Assembly: GCA_003258725.1 (NCBI GenBank)
Contig: QHMG01000004.1
Coordinates: 433,499-497,498 of the forward strand
DNA: 64,000 nucleotides
Direction of reading: 5' to 3'
Source of the DNA: Candidatus Melainabacteria bacterium
GTDB lineage: Bacteria; Cyanobacteriota; Vampirovibrionia; Gastranaerophilales; Gastranaerophilaceae
The notes under the pieces were generated by a model. It was not told where the DNA came from, did not search any database, and saw only the letters and a program-made list of their open reading frames with translations. Below, one piece after another: positions 24,370 through 34,095 of the stretch (positions are counted from its first letter, which is position 1; every line of letters begins with the position of its first letter). A program made the translations under genes and the position numbers.

Positions 24370-26085
24370 TTAGTTTTGTTTGTTAAATAGAGGAAGGGTT
24401 ATATCGACTTTAAAACCGACTTCATCAGTTGAAGAAATCTTAATAGTGCCGTTCATAGCTTCAACAAGACCTTTAACGATAAATAGTCCTAAGCCTGTAC
24501 CTCGAGTGGTTCTTGTCGTTTTGTCATCAATTCTAATAAACTTACCAAATAATGTTTCAAGTTTTTCTTCAGGTATTTTGTCACATTGATTAGAAACAGT
24601 TATTGTGGCATTTTTTTCGTTGTAAAAACCAGAAATTATAATTGGTGTATCTTCTTTTGAATATTTAACCGCATTTTCAACCAAGTTTACAATAACTTGT
24701 TCTGCTCTGTCTTTGTCTGCAATTACAAGAGGGAAATCATCTGGTACTTCGTCTCTAATTTCTCTTTCTTGTACATTTTTTACAAGTGGAATTGACGATG
24801 CAACTGTGTCTGAAATCCAAACCGGTTCTAATGAAACTCTAATTCTTGCACGCTCAATATCAGGAATAACTAATAAATCTTCAATAAGTCGTTTTAGACG
24901 TTCTGATTGACGTTTGATTGTTCTCAATGATTTTACTCGTGTTTCTTCGTCAATAGTAATATCAGTTCTTAAAAGTCTAGAGGTGTAGCCTTGAATACTT
25001 GTTAATGGTGTTCTTAATTCGTGGCTTACTGTATCAATTAAGTTTGAACGAAATTCGTTAAGCTGTTCTAACTTAACATTCTGTTCTTTTAATTGCAAAT
25101 AAGATTTATGAATTTCTGATGCCATTTTATTGAATTCTGAGGTTAAGAATACAATTTCGTATGGAGTGAAGATGCTTTTTAATAGACGAATACGTCTTTC
25201 ATAACTACCTTTTGACATAGCCATAATACCTTTAAATAATTGGCGAATGTTAATGTACATGAAGTATATATATAAAGCAACTACAATAAAAATGCTCAGA
25301 GCTGAGGCAAATACTGCCATTAAAAGTTTAATTCTGCTATCGTTAATTGTATTTCGTGTAATTTTTTCAGTGGTGTTTACCAAAATCATAACGTCAGGTT
25401 TTGTTTTGTGAATATATGCAAGAGGTTGGTCTTTTAAGTTACCATAAATTACAACATTATTATCTGTTATTTTTTCGGGAATTAAATCAACAGATTGTTT
25501 ATAAATTTCTTCGCTAAATTTATGTGAAGCAATTAATTTGCCAGTTGAATCAAGAACGTAAATTTGTCTTGCGTTGTCCTCTAATGATTTAAAAAGGTGT
25601 TCATTAAGATCCTCGTTTCTGAAGGTTGCAACTAAATATTGGTTATCTTTTGTTGGGACAGTAATTGTGAACTTGTTATTAGCTTTGTTTTCAACATCAA
25701 GTCTTTCGGCATCTTCTTCTTTTGATACGAGTTTTAGGTCGTCATAACTTGCAAAAGTATTTTGAATTGTTTTTATGTAGGCTTTTTTGGATTCTTGAGA
25801 CGGAAAGTAATTTAGTGCAATACTAATTTGTTCAAGCTCATTAGTTGCGGTTCTAGCGAAGATATCAACCTCGTTTGAAACAACATTTGCAACAAGTTCA
25901 GCGGATTCTGTAAGTTGTCGTCTCATTGCGTGTTTGTTTATGTTATTGATTACAATACCACTAACAATCATCGGAATTAAAACCGCAATAAACAATACAA
26001 TCAAAATTTGCTCTGCAATCTTTAACCGTTTAGGTTGTATTAATTTTCTTATTTTATTTAACTTTCGTAGTGTGTTTTTGTTCAT
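24370..26085 (-). CDS. Membrane sensor histidine kinase with extracytoplasmic domain
   Basis: This 571-aa kinase has a basic N-terminus, membrane helix 1 (about 25-47), an extracytoplasmic Cache-like sensor (about 48-250, with IYVLDSTGKLIASH), membrane helix 2 (about 252-276), a HAMP linker, a HisKA with His355 in VSHELRTP and a HATPase ending in GTGLGLFIVKGL. It is coupled to the OmpR-type regulator just upstream (TAATG overlap). The ligand is unknown. Confidence 0.93.
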   Translation of the reverse strand: MNKNTLRKLNKIRKLIQPKRLKIAEQILIVLFIAVLIPMIVSGIVINNINKHAMRRQLTESAELVANVVSNEVDIFARTATNELEQISIALNYFPSQESKKAYIKTIQNTFASYDDLKLVSKEEDAERLDVENKANNKFTITVPTKDNQYLVATFRNEDLNEHLFKSLEDNARQIYVLDSTGKLIASHKFSEEIYKQSVDLIPEKITDNNVVIYGNLKDQPLAYIHKTKPDVMILVNTTEKITRNTINDSRIKLLMAVFASALSIFIVVALYIYFMYINIRQLFKGIMAMSKGSYERRIRLLKSIFTPYEIVFLTSEFNKMASEIHKSYLQLKEQNVKLEQLNEFRSNLIDTVSHELRTPLTSIQGYTSRLLRTDITIDEETRVKSLRTIKRQSERLKRLIEDLLVIPDIERARIRVSLEPVWISDTVASSIPLVKNVQEREIRDEVPDDFPLVIADKDRAEQVIVNLVENAVKYSKEDTPIIISGFYNEKNATITVSNQCDKIPEEKLETLFGKFIRIDDKTTRTTRGTGLGLFIVKGLVEAMNGTIKISSTDEVGFKVDITLPLFNKQN

Positions 26086-26801
26086 TATTCTTCAGTGAAT
26101 GGAGTTAATTTGTAACCGACATTTGTGACTGTATGTAAGTATTTGGGTGCTTTTACGTTTTCTTCAATTTTGTTTCTAAGTCCACCAACATGAACTCTCA
26201 ACATTCTAACGTCTTCGTTGCTATCATACCCCCAAACCTCGTCTAGTAGCGTTGCTAGAGTTACTGCGTTGTTAAAATGTTGCATTAAACTGTATAAAAT
26301 TTCAAACTCTGTTGGAGTTAATTTTACACGTTTGTTTAAAATAGTACATTCCAAAGTATCAGGGAATATTTGAATATCACCGACATTCAAAACTTCGTTA
26401 GATAGTGGATTTTCTTCTACAACTTGATTTCTGCGCAATAAAACTCTTATTCTCAGTAAAACTTCTTGAATGTCAAAAGGCTTTACTAAATAGTCATCAG
26501 CGCCGTTGTCAAAACCGTCAGTTTTGTCTTCAATTGTACCTTTTGCCGTAAGCATAAGGATTGGGATTGCAAGTTTTGCTTGTCGAATATTTTTGCAAAC
26601 ATCAAAACCGTTCATTTTTGGCATCATTACATCTAAAAGAATAAGGTCGTAAGAGTTGTTTAAGGCTTTGTTTAAGCCTTCTAAACCGTCTTTTGCTGTA
26701 TCAACAATGTAACCACTTTGAGCAATGTCAAATTCTAGCAGTTCTCTAATTTCTTCGTCATCATCAACAATAAGAATTCTTTTTTTATTGTAATTATCCA
26801 T
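26085..26801 (-). CDS. OmpR/PhoB-family response regulator
   Basis: This 238-aa protein has a receiver domain with acidic DDD near 13-15, Asp57 in LILLDVMMP and Lys in YLVKPF. A winged-helix DNA-binding domain follows, with RVHVGGLRNKIE and VTNVGYKL. It starts the operon with the sensor kinase, with AGAGGATAT before the ATG. It probably controls transcription in response to that kinase. Confidence 0.95.
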   Translation of the reverse strand: MDNYNKKRILIVDDDEEIRELLEFDIAQSGYIVDTAKDGLEGLNKALNNSYDLILLDVMMPKMNGFDVCKNIRQAKLAIPILMLTAKGTIEDKTDGFDNGADDYLVKPFDIQEVLLRIRVLLRRNQVVEENPLSNEVLNVGDIQIFPDTLECTILNKRVKLTPTEFEILYSLMQHFNNAVTLATLLDEVWGYDSNEDVRMLRVHVGGLRNKIEENVKAPKYLHTVTNVGYKLTPFTEE

Positions 26802-26997
26802 ACATATCCTCTAATTTATATAAAAATTATATAAAAAAATATCTCAGCTTTCAAGTAACTGCGTTAATTGTGAGATTTTGTAACATATTTTTAACAAGAT
26901 TTTATTTTTAAGCAATTAAAAATATTTACCTTACTTAACTCCCATGTAAAAAAATGAATAAAGAAAAGTATTAATAATAAAAAAAGAAAGGATTTTT

Positions 26998-27246
26998 ATG
27001 AACATTTCTCATGCAGGTATGGCACAGCCGTCTTTTAAGGGTTGGATTTTTGACGGAAAAACGGCAATTAATGATAAGGCGGTTGCCGTAATTGAATGTG
27101 CATCTCCGTCATCTTATGCAACAATGCATTTGGTAAATGGTAGAAAAGTAGAGTCGAGATTAAATGCTCGACAACTTATGTCAGAACTAAGTATGGCGGA
27201 ATCAATGGGTGTTAGAAACGTGCCAGAATATTCTTTTATTGCCTAG
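26998..27246 (+). CDS. Small hypothetical protein with PSFKG motif
   Basis: This 82-aa protein contains an N-terminal AQPSFKGW stretch; many small proteins of this lineage carry similar FKG motifs near the N-terminus (recollection, not a search). The rest is a compact alpha/beta-looking sequence without signal peptide or membrane segment. AAAGGA precedes the ATG and a strong terminator follows, so it is a single-gene transcript. The function is unknown. Confidence 0.65.
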   Translation: MNISHAGMAQPSFKGWIFDGKTAINDKAVAVIECASPSSYATMHLVNGRKVESRLNARQLMSELSMAESMGVRNVPEYSFIA

Positions 27247-27262
27247 TAGATAATAGTTTAAT

Positions 27263-27300
27263 AAAAGCGCCAAAATCTGAAAGATTTTGGCGCTTTTATT
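27263..27300 (+). terminator. Strong intrinsic terminator
   Basis: AAAGCGCCAAAATCT pairs perfectly with AGATTTTGGCGCTTT across GAA and runs into TTTTATT. Confidence 0.9.
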
Positions 27301-27324
27301 GTATTAATAACCCAAGTGTCGTAC

Positions 27325-27353
27325 TTGAAACAAACTCAATTTTTGTGTAAAAT
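27325..27353 (+). promoter_or_regulatory. Promoter of the M16 protease-recG operon
   Basis: TTGAAA (27325-27330), 17 bp and TAAAAT (27348-27353) lie about 25 bp before the ATG at 27379, which leaves a short leader, unlike the leaderless genes. Confidence 0.6.
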
Positions 27354-27378
27354 GATGGAAAATTATGGGGATATTATT

Positions 27379-29973
27379 ATGAAAAAATATATTGTATTAT
27401 TATGTGTAATTTTGTTTGGTTCTATTGCTTTTGCAAGTGATTATAATGTTTACAAACTAGATAACGGACAAACTGTTATCGTAAAACAAATTACATCTAA
27501 TCCTATTGTTATTATTGATACTTGGATTAAAACAGGTTCTATTAATGAAAACGACAAAAATACAGGTGTTTCGCACTTTTTAGAACACTTGTTTTTTAAA
27601 GGAACTGAAACCCACCCAACAGGCGATTTTGACAAAATTCTAGAAGCAAAAGGTGCTGTTACAAACGCCGCTACAAGTAAAGATTTTACTCACTATTATA
27701 TAAAACTTCCGTCAAAAGATTTTGATTTGGCTTTAACTTTGCATGCAGACATGCTTTTAAACCCTCAAATTCCAAGTAAAGAAATGGAAAAGGAAAGAAA
27801 AGTTGTTTTAGAAGAAATAGCCAAAGACAAAAATTCTCCGTCAGATATAGTTTATGATAACTTAAATGAATTAATTTTTAAGGTTCATCCATACAAACGT
27901 CAAGTAATTGGTACTTCTAAAGTTATTGAAACTATTACTCGTGACGAAATTTTAAAGTATTACAAAACTCACTATGCACCAGAAAATATGATTACGGTTA
28001 TTGTCGGTGATGTTAATCCAGATGAAGCGGTACAAAAGGTTAAGGAAGCGTTTATTTGCGATGCTCGAAAGGTTGACAAGATTCACTACAAAAAAGAACC
28101 TCCAATCTTATCTCAGCGTGTAAAAGAAGAAACTTTTGATAGTAATTCAGCTTATATGATGATTGGTTATAGAGGAACTAACGCTACAGCAAAAGATATG
28201 TATGCACTTGATATTTTATCAACAATACTAGGTGAAGGCAGAACTTCAAGATTCTATAAAAATATTAAAGAGCAAAAACAATTAGTGACTTCAATTTCTG
28301 TGTCGAATCTTTCAATGAAAGACGATGGAATTTTTGTTGTAAGCACAAATTTTTTACCAGAAAATAAAGATAAACTAAAAGCAGAAATTTTTGCAGAAAT
28401 AGAAAACATTAAAAAACAAGGGATTACTCAAGAGGAATTGGCAACAGCAAAAAATATTACAGAAAGAGATACTCACTACGCAAGAGAATCTGTTTCTAAT
28501 ATCGCATCAGAAATGGGCTATACCGTTGTATTAACAGGCAATCCTAAAGATTATGATAATTACCTAAAAGGTATTGAAAATGTTACAGCTGATGATGTAA
28601 AAAGAGTTGCTAACAAGTATTTAGGTCAAAATAATTGTGCAATTTCAATAGTTTTACCTAAAAATTCACAAATTTTTGCTAAAAAACAAGAAATTACACA
28701 AAATAAAAAACATAGTGCAAAATTAGTGAAATCTGCCTATAACACTAAAAAATATATCTTAGATAATGGTGCAACTTTACTTGTAAACAACCATAAAAAC
28801 AATGATATTATTGCAATTGCAATTAGAGCAAAAGGTGGAGAGTTTATAGAAAAGAAAATCGGTTCAGCTGATTTAATGGCAAGTGTGATGATGAAGGGTA
28901 CAAAAAAATACTCTCAAATTGAGTTTTCACAAATTTTGGAAGAAAACGGAATAAATATTTCACCTTCATCTGGGGCGGATTATTTTTCTGTGAATGTTTT
29001 GACAACAAAGCAACAGTTGCCACTAACCTTGAACTTGTTAAACGAAGTCATTAATAATGCAAAATTTGATGATTACGAAATTGAAAAAACAAAAAAGACG
29101 ATGTTACAAGCAATTAAAGCCAAGCGTGATGTGCCATTAAGCCGAGCTTTAGAAAATTATAGAACTGCAATTTATGAAGGTTCAGTTTATTCAAATACCT
29201 CAAAAATTTTAGAAAATAACATTTCAAAGGTACAAAGGAACGATATTGTTGATTATTACGATACAATTTTTTACCCTAAAAACTTGGTTATATCTGTAAA
29301 CGGAGATGTTAATGAACAAGATATTATCAATGAAATGTCAGAAATTTTTAAAGGTACAAATGGCAAAGTCTTTAACTACAAAGATTATGCAAATACAATA
29401 AAATCAAGAACACAACCGAAAGTTGTAAGAGATGAAATTAATGACTTGCAAACTTCTTGGGTTATTCTAGGTTGGCAAACTGACGGAAACACTAACTTGA
29501 AAGATTTTGCAACGCTTCAAGTTATTGATTCTTTTATGGGAACAGGCATGAGCTCTCGTTTATTTAGACATTTAAGAGAACAAATGGGACTTGCTTACCA
29601 AATAGGAACAGGTTTTTCACCTAATGTTTTAAAAGGCGCTTTTACTATGTATATTGGTACAAACCCAGCAACAGCACAACTGTCAAAAGATAAAATGTTA
29701 AAAGAAATGGAAACTTTAAAACGAGAATTTGTCGGTGAAAAAGAACTTCAAAACGCAAAAGATCAATTGATTGGACATTTTGTTTTAGCACTAGAAACTA
29801 ACTTAGATAAGGCTTCAGGACTTGCTTTATATGAAGCAACAGGACGAGGTTTTGACTTTGTTGAGAAGTATACAAATTTAATTCAAAGTGTGACACCGTC
29901 TGATATTATGGAGGTTGCAAACAAGTATTTTAATGACAATTACGTAGAATCTATTGTTGATAAGGTCAAGTAA
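27379..29973 (+). CDS. Secreted M16-family zinc metallopeptidase, two-domain
   Basis: This 864-aa protein has a signal peptide (residues 1-20) and two M16 units. The first has the inverted zinc motif HFLEH at residues 66-70 and the distal Glu in KVVLEEIAKD. The second (from about 470) lacks the HxxEH motif but keeps the substrate-binding RLFRHLREQMGLAYQ near 735. This is the usual active/inactive clamshell pairing of processing-peptidase-like enzymes, here probably periplasmic. The start is ATG 27379; the frame is open upstream but only this start gives the signal peptide. Its stop overlaps the recG start (TAATG). Confidence 0.93.
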   Translation: MKKYIVLLCVILFGSIAFASDYNVYKLDNGQTVIVKQITSNPIVIIDTWIKTGSINENDKNTGVSHFLEHLFFKGTETHPTGDFDKILEAKGAVTNAATSKDFTHYYIKLPSKDFDLALTLHADMLLNPQIPSKEMEKERKVVLEEIAKDKNSPSDIVYDNLNELIFKVHPYKRQVIGTSKVIETITRDEILKYYKTHYAPENMITVIVGDVNPDEAVQKVKEAFICDARKVDKIHYKKEPPILSQRVKEETFDSNSAYMMIGYRGTNATAKDMYALDILSTILGEGRTSRFYKNIKEQKQLVTSISVSNLSMKDDGIFVVSTNFLPENKDKLKAEIFAEIENIKKQGITQEELATAKNITERDTHYARESVSNIASEMGYTVVLTGNPKDYDNYLKGIENVTADDVKRVANKYLGQNNCAISIVLPKNSQIFAKKQEITQNKKHSAKLVKSAYNTKKYILDNGATLLVNNHKNNDIIAIAIRAKGGEFIEKKIGSADLMASVMMKGTKKYSQIEFSQILEENGINISPSSGADYFSVNVLTTKQQLPLTLNLLNEVINNAKFDDYEIEKTKKTMLQAIKAKRDVPLSRALENYRTAIYEGSVYSNTSKILENNISKVQRNDIVDYYDTIFYPKNLVISVNGDVNEQDIINEMSEIFKGTNGKVFNYKDYANTIKSRTQPKVVRDEINDLQTSWVILGWQTDGNTNLKDFATLQVIDSFMGTGMSSRLFRHLREQMGLAYQIGTGFSPNVLKGAFTMYIGTNPATAQLSKDKMLKEMETLKREFVGEKELQNAKDQLIGHFVLALETNLDKASGLALYEATGRGFDFVEKYTNLIQSVTPSDIMEVANKYFNDNYVESIVDKVK

Positions 29974-32354
29974 TGGATAGTGAACAAGTTGAAAAAATTC
30001 GACAAGCCGTAGAAATTGAAGAAAAATATGGTTATATAGATATTCAAGGACGTACAAAACCGTTTTCAAAGTTTATTAAGTCGGAAATAACAGCTGAATA
30101 CAAAAAAACAAAAAGTCCAAAGTGGCAAGTGCTAATTGAGGCTTTTGAACGTTATCCAATGGAATCTATGCCGATTAGACGTAAGATTTTGACTCGCTTT
30201 CGTGCGGTAATGCATCAAGAGCTTAATCCTAAAAAAGAAGAACAAGATGTTCGTATTGAAAGGAAATTGCCGAATGAGTGCGATGTAACTTACGTAAAAG
30301 GAGTAGGACCAAAAGTCGGATATTTGTTGAATAAATTAAATGTATATACCGCAAACGATTTATTGTATTACTTTCCAAAACGCCATATAGATTACTCAGG
30401 CAGAACGATGATAAAGTCGCTTAAAGAGGGCGAAACTACTACAATTTTTGGATATATAAAATCCTCACAAACCTTTACTACAAAGAATAATTTAGGTGTG
30501 GTAAAAGTTAAAATAGCAGACGAAAGCGGTGCTATTGAATTAAGTTTCTTTCAAGCAAAATCTAACCGTTTTATTTTAGAACGTACTAAAGCGCAGTTCC
30601 CAGTTGGTGCAGGAATTATGGTGTCTGGAGAGGTTAAACTAAATAAGTTTAATATGCAACTTACAATAGATAAACCTTCTTATTCAATAATTGCTGACGA
30701 TATCTTTGATAATTCAAATTTGAATTTGGGCAGAATAGTTCCTGTTTACCCTTTGAGCGAGGGATTGAATATGAAAACTTTGCGCAGAGCTATTTATAAC
30801 GCATTGAATACGTTTAAACGTACAATCAAAACGGTTATTCCTGATTATTTACGTAATAAATATAGTATTATGAATAAGGCAGATGCTGTTATGCAAATGC
30901 ATTTTCCTGAGAATATGGAGAAACTTGAACAAGCAAGATTTTCTTTAGTTTTTGAAGAATTTTTTATTTCTCAAGTTAAATTAGCACTATTAAGAGAACA
31001 AAATAAAAGTAAACATAATTCAGTTCATTTTAAAGTTGATGAAAACGGGCTTGTAATGAACTTTATTAAAGGGTTGCCATTTACATTAACGCACGCACAG
31101 AAGAATGCTGTAAACGAAATATTGAACGATTTGCAATCAGATGAACCAATGCAAAGGCTTTTACAGGGTGATGTTGGTAGCGGTAAAACAGTTGTTGCGT
31201 GTATAATGCTTCTGGCAGCGGTTGAATGTGGTTATCAAGGCGCATTAATGGCACCTACTGAAATACTTGCTCAGCAACATTATAACAATTTGGTAAGTTG
31301 GCTAACCCCTTTAGGGTTGCATGTGGGTTTATTCTTAGGTTCTAACCGTAAAAAGATTCGTGAAATGATGGAGACAGATATTAGAAATGGTCAAACACAC
31401 ATTGCTGTTGGTACTCATGCACTTATTCAAGACAATGTTGAATTTGCAAACTTGGGCGCGATTGTAATTGATGAACAACATCGTTTCGGTGTAAAACAAC
31501 GATTAAACTTACGTAAAAAGGCTCAATCTCCACAAGTTCTAACAATGACAGCAACACCAATTCCAAGAACTTTAGCGCTTTCCGTTCATGGTGATATGGA
31601 TTTGACAATTATTGATGAACTTCCAAAAGGCAGAAAACCAATTAAAACCGCACTTTGCAACTCAAAAAAACAAATTTACAACTTGCTAAGACGTGAAATT
31701 GATGCTGGACGTCAGGCTTATGTTGTGTATCCACTCATTGAAGAAAGCGAAGCCTTATCTGCAAAAGCGGCAACAATTGAAGCTGAGAATTTGCAACAAA
31801 ATGTATTTCCAGAGTATAAAATAGGGCTTTTACATGGCAAATTAAAAAATGATGAAAAAGAAAGAGTCATGCGTGACTTTAAAGAAGGCAAATATGATAT
31901 ATTGGTTGCAACAACAGTTGTTGAAGTTGGTGTAGATGTTCCAAATGCGACAGTTATTGTTATTGAAAATGCTGAACGATTTGGTTTGTCTCAATTACAT
32001 CAATTGAGAGGTCGTGTTGGACGTTCTGATTTGCAATCGTATTGTGTATTATCATCTTCTACTCGTAATCCTGAAACTCGAGCAAGATTAGAAATTATGG
32101 AGCAAACAAACGACGGTTTTGTTATTGCGGAAAAAGATTTAGAACTTAGAGGACCTGGAGAATTTTTAGGAACACGTCAAAGTGGTTTGCCTGATATGGT
32201 TGTTGCTGATATAGTAAAAGATACAAAAATTCTAGAAATGGCAAGAAGTGAAGCTATAAATTTTGTTAAAGAACACAATATTGACGATTATCCACTACTT
32301 AAAAATGCAGATAATTTGCAATCTGTGAGCAACTTAGACTTGTTATCATCTTAA
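29973..32354 (+). CDS. recG: ATP-dependent DNA helicase RecG
   Basis: RecG reverses stalled forks and moves Holliday junctions. At 793 aa it is about 100 residues longer than E. coli RecG because of an N-terminal extension, as in cyanobacterial forms. The wedge/OB part begins near VKGVGPKVGYLLNKL (about 105). Helicase motifs are clear: QGDVGSGKT (motif I, about 395), IDEQHRFG (motif II), TATPIPRTL (motif III) and QLHQLRGRVGRSD (motif VI). It is coupled to the protease gene by TAATG. Confidence 0.96.
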   Translation: MDSEQVEKIRQAVEIEEKYGYIDIQGRTKPFSKFIKSEITAEYKKTKSPKWQVLIEAFERYPMESMPIRRKILTRFRAVMHQELNPKKEEQDVRIERKLPNECDVTYVKGVGPKVGYLLNKLNVYTANDLLYYFPKRHIDYSGRTMIKSLKEGETTTIFGYIKSSQTFTTKNNLGVVKVKIADESGAIELSFFQAKSNRFILERTKAQFPVGAGIMVSGEVKLNKFNMQLTIDKPSYSIIADDIFDNSNLNLGRIVPVYPLSEGLNMKTLRRAIYNALNTFKRTIKTVIPDYLRNKYSIMNKADAVMQMHFPENMEKLEQARFSLVFEEFFISQVKLALLREQNKSKHNSVHFKVDENGLVMNFIKGLPFTLTHAQKNAVNEILNDLQSDEPMQRLLQGDVGSGKTVVACIMLLAAVECGYQGALMAPTEILAQQHYNNLVSWLTPLGLHVGLFLGSNRKKIREMMETDIRNGQTHIAVGTHALIQDNVEFANLGAIVIDEQHRFGVKQRLNLRKKAQSPQVLTMTATPIPRTLALSVHGDMDLTIIDELPKGRKPIKTALCNSKKQIYNLLRREIDAGRQAYVVYPLIEESEALSAKAATIEAENLQQNVFPEYKIGLLHGKLKNDEKERVMRDFKEGKYDILVATTVVEVGVDVPNATVIVIENAERFGLSQLHQLRGRVGRSDLQSYCVLSSSTRNPETRARLEIMEQTNDGFVIAEKDLELRGPGEFLGTRQSGLPDMVVADIVKDTKILEMARSEAINFVKEHNIDDYPLLKNADNLQSVSNLDLLSS

Positions 32355-32439
32355 TTATAGATTTTCGGCATTAAAGAAATTGAATTGAGGTCTTTTATTT
32401 GTATTTTGTACATGATTGAACAAGCAAATAACAATCATT

Positions 32440-32610
32440 TTATTTATTTTTTTCAAAAGATAAAATTGTTGCGGGCATACTTTCTACATTCTTGGTTATA
32501 TCGCTGGTATTCTTATTAAAGTTAGTACCTGAAAATAAATAAGAATTGTAATTTGTAAACAAATGTAACAAAAGCGCAAGAATTTTTAGAGAAAATGTTA
32601 TAAACTTCAC
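32440..32610 (-). CDS. Possible small ORF (GTG start)
   Basis: Within a 530-bp region with no other gene, a minus-strand frame from GTG 32610 would give 56 aa: a hydrophobic N-terminal stretch (KFITFSLKILALLL) and a polar Ser/Asn/Lys-rich tail. It looks like a small secreted peptide, but there is no ribosome site and the start is uncertain. It could be chance in AT-rich DNA. Confidence 0.2.
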   Translation of the reverse strand: MKFITFSLKILALLLHLFTNYNSYLFSGTNFNKNTSDITKNVESMPATILSFEKNK

Positions 32611-32612
32611 AA

Positions 32613-32671
32613 AGCTGGGAATAGTATTAATGTGGGTAAGGTAATATTCGTATACCCACATCTCTAATTCC
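32613..32671 (+). other. Extended hairpin in a gene-free region
   Basis: The gap between recG and the thymidine kinase gene (32355-32886) holds no convincing gene apart from the weak ORF above. A perfect nine-base stem ATGTGGGTA/TACCCACAT (32632-32662), with outer GGAAT/ATTCC pairing, forms a long hairpin. A terminator follows at 32697. Together they could be a structured RNA; no family was recognised. Confidence 0.35.
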
Positions 32672-32696
32672 TCTCTTCTAATACGTGGTTTTAATT

Positions 32697-32727
32697 ACCG
32701 GCTTTTCCTAGCCGGTTTTATTTTTTA
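32697..32727 (+). terminator. Intrinsic terminator
   Basis: ACCGGCT pairs with AGCCGGT across TTTCCT and is followed by TTTATTTTTT. It lies 340 bp past recG, which is far for a recG terminator. Confidence 0.75.
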
Positions 32728-32886
32728 CCGTTTATGTAGATATATTAATCATTTTAATAAAAATTAGCATTGATAATTTTTGTAAAAGTTCCACTTTCTT
32801 TCTTACATGAAAAAAATTGAAGGCGTACAATTGTCTTATATAAAAATTAGAGATTTAAATTTGAATTATTGGGGAAGTGGATTACA

Positions 32887-33501
32887 ATGCAAGGTTATTG
32901 TTTTGAACTAATTACCGGACCGATGAGTTGCGGAAAAACTGAAGAACTTTTAAGAAGAATAAGAAGAAGCATTATAGCAAAGAAAAAAGTAAAAGTTATT
33001 TCACCATGCATTGATACAAGAGAACAAGGCGACTATATTAAATCAAGAAATGGTTTATGGTTAGACGCTGTAAAGGTTAAACATTCAATACAAATTTTAA
33101 GCGTGGTTAAAGATGAAGATGAAATCGTTGCTATTGATGAACTTCAGTTCTTTGATTCTAATATTGTAAAAGTTATCGCAAAATTAATGCAAGATGGTAA
33201 AAAAGTTATAGGTACAGGTTTAGACCTTGACTTTAAAGGCGATACTTTTGGCTCAATGCCTGAGTTGATGTGCTTAGCAACAACTGTAGATAAATTACAT
33301 GCAGTTTGTATGAAATGTGGTTCTGATCACGCAACACGAACTCAACGCTTAATTGATGGTAAACCGGCAGATAAGAATTCTCCATTAATTATGATTGGTG
33401 GAGATGAAACTTATGAAGCTCGTTGCGTTAAATGTTGGGAATTACCTGATGCAAAAGAAGACGCTAAAAAATCAAATGTTTTGAAATTTGCTTTGAAATA
33501 A
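32887..33501 (+). CDS. tdk: Thymidine kinase (TK1 type)
   Basis: This 204-aa enzyme should phosphorylate thymidine for salvage. It shows the P-loop GPMSCGKT at residues 11-18, catalytic Glu85 in IDELQFF, and a zinc-binding lasso with CMKCG and CVKCW. ATG 32887 follows GGGGAAGTGG; an upstream TTG in frame is less likely. The C-terminus is Lys-rich. It is a single-gene transcript between two terminators. Confidence 0.95.
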   Translation: MQGYCFELITGPMSCGKTEELLRRIRRSIIAKKKVKVISPCIDTREQGDYIKSRNGLWLDAVKVKHSIQILSVVKDEDEIVAIDELQFFDSNIVKVIAKLMQDGKKVIGTGLDLDFKGDTFGSMPELMCLATTVDKLHAVCMKCGSDHATRTQRLIDGKPADKNSPLIMIGGDETYEARCVKCWELPDAKEDAKKSNVLKFALK

Positions 33502-33509
33502 GATGTAAC

Positions 33510-33549
33510 AAAAAAGGGCGGTGTTGCTTTTGCAACACCGCCCTTTTTT
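33510..33549. terminator. Bidirectional terminator
   Basis: AAGGGCGGTGTTGC and GCAACACCGCCCTT form a perfect stem across TTTT with A6 before and T6 after, serving the convergent genes on both sides. Confidence 0.92.
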
Positions 33550-33554
33550 GTTAA

Positions 33555-34004
33555 TTAAACTTTTTTAAGTTTTAATTCATTGTTTAATCTTCTGAACTTA
33601 ACACGTTGGTCATGGTTTAGGATTGACTTGAAATCTTTATCTGCGTTGTGTTGAAGATTTTGGATATCTTTGTTTAACATGTTAATAATTTGTCTTTGTT
33701 GTTTTTTAGCTTTTGTGTTTTTTTCTTTGGAAACAGCTTGATAGATAGCCTTTTCTTTTTTTAGTTGAGCGTATAAAATAGCTTCTTTATCAGCTACCTT
33801 TTGGTAAATTTGATTGGCTTTAGCTTTTTGTAAATCTGTTAATAAAAGAGCGTTAGCAATTAATAAACGACGAGTTTTAAGCATATTTAACTCTTGTTTT
33901 ATTTCTTTATTGGTGAGAGTGTAATCATTTGTTTTAACTTCTCCCGCAAGGGTTATAGATGATGTTATAAAGATTGTTAATAAAGCTATAAGTACTTTTT
34001 TCAT
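33555..34004 (-). CDS. Exported helical protein, Spy/CpxP-like
   Basis: This 149-aa protein has a signal peptide (residues 1-20, ending LAG) and a charged helical body. LLTDLQKAKANQIYQK (about 55-70) and ILNHDQRVKFRRLNNE (about 128-143) are spaced like the paired LTxxQ motifs of Spy-type periplasmic chaperones. It is a second, more diverged relative of the protein at 13854. The function is inferred only from motif layout. AAAGGAAT precedes the ATG. Confidence 0.6.
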   Translation of the reverse strand: MKKVLIALLTIFITSSITLAGEVKTNDYTLTNKEIKQELNMLKTRRLLIANALLLTDLQKAKANQIYQKVADKEAILYAQLKKEKAIYQAVSKEKNTKAKKQQRQIINMLNKDIQNLQHNADKDFKSILNHDQRVKFRRLNNELKLKKV

Positions 34005-34095
34005 GGTATTCCTTTCAATGTTTGTAATTTATAGATATATTATACAATAATAAAGATAAAATTGTGATAATATAGATATAAAAAAGAGGAAATAA

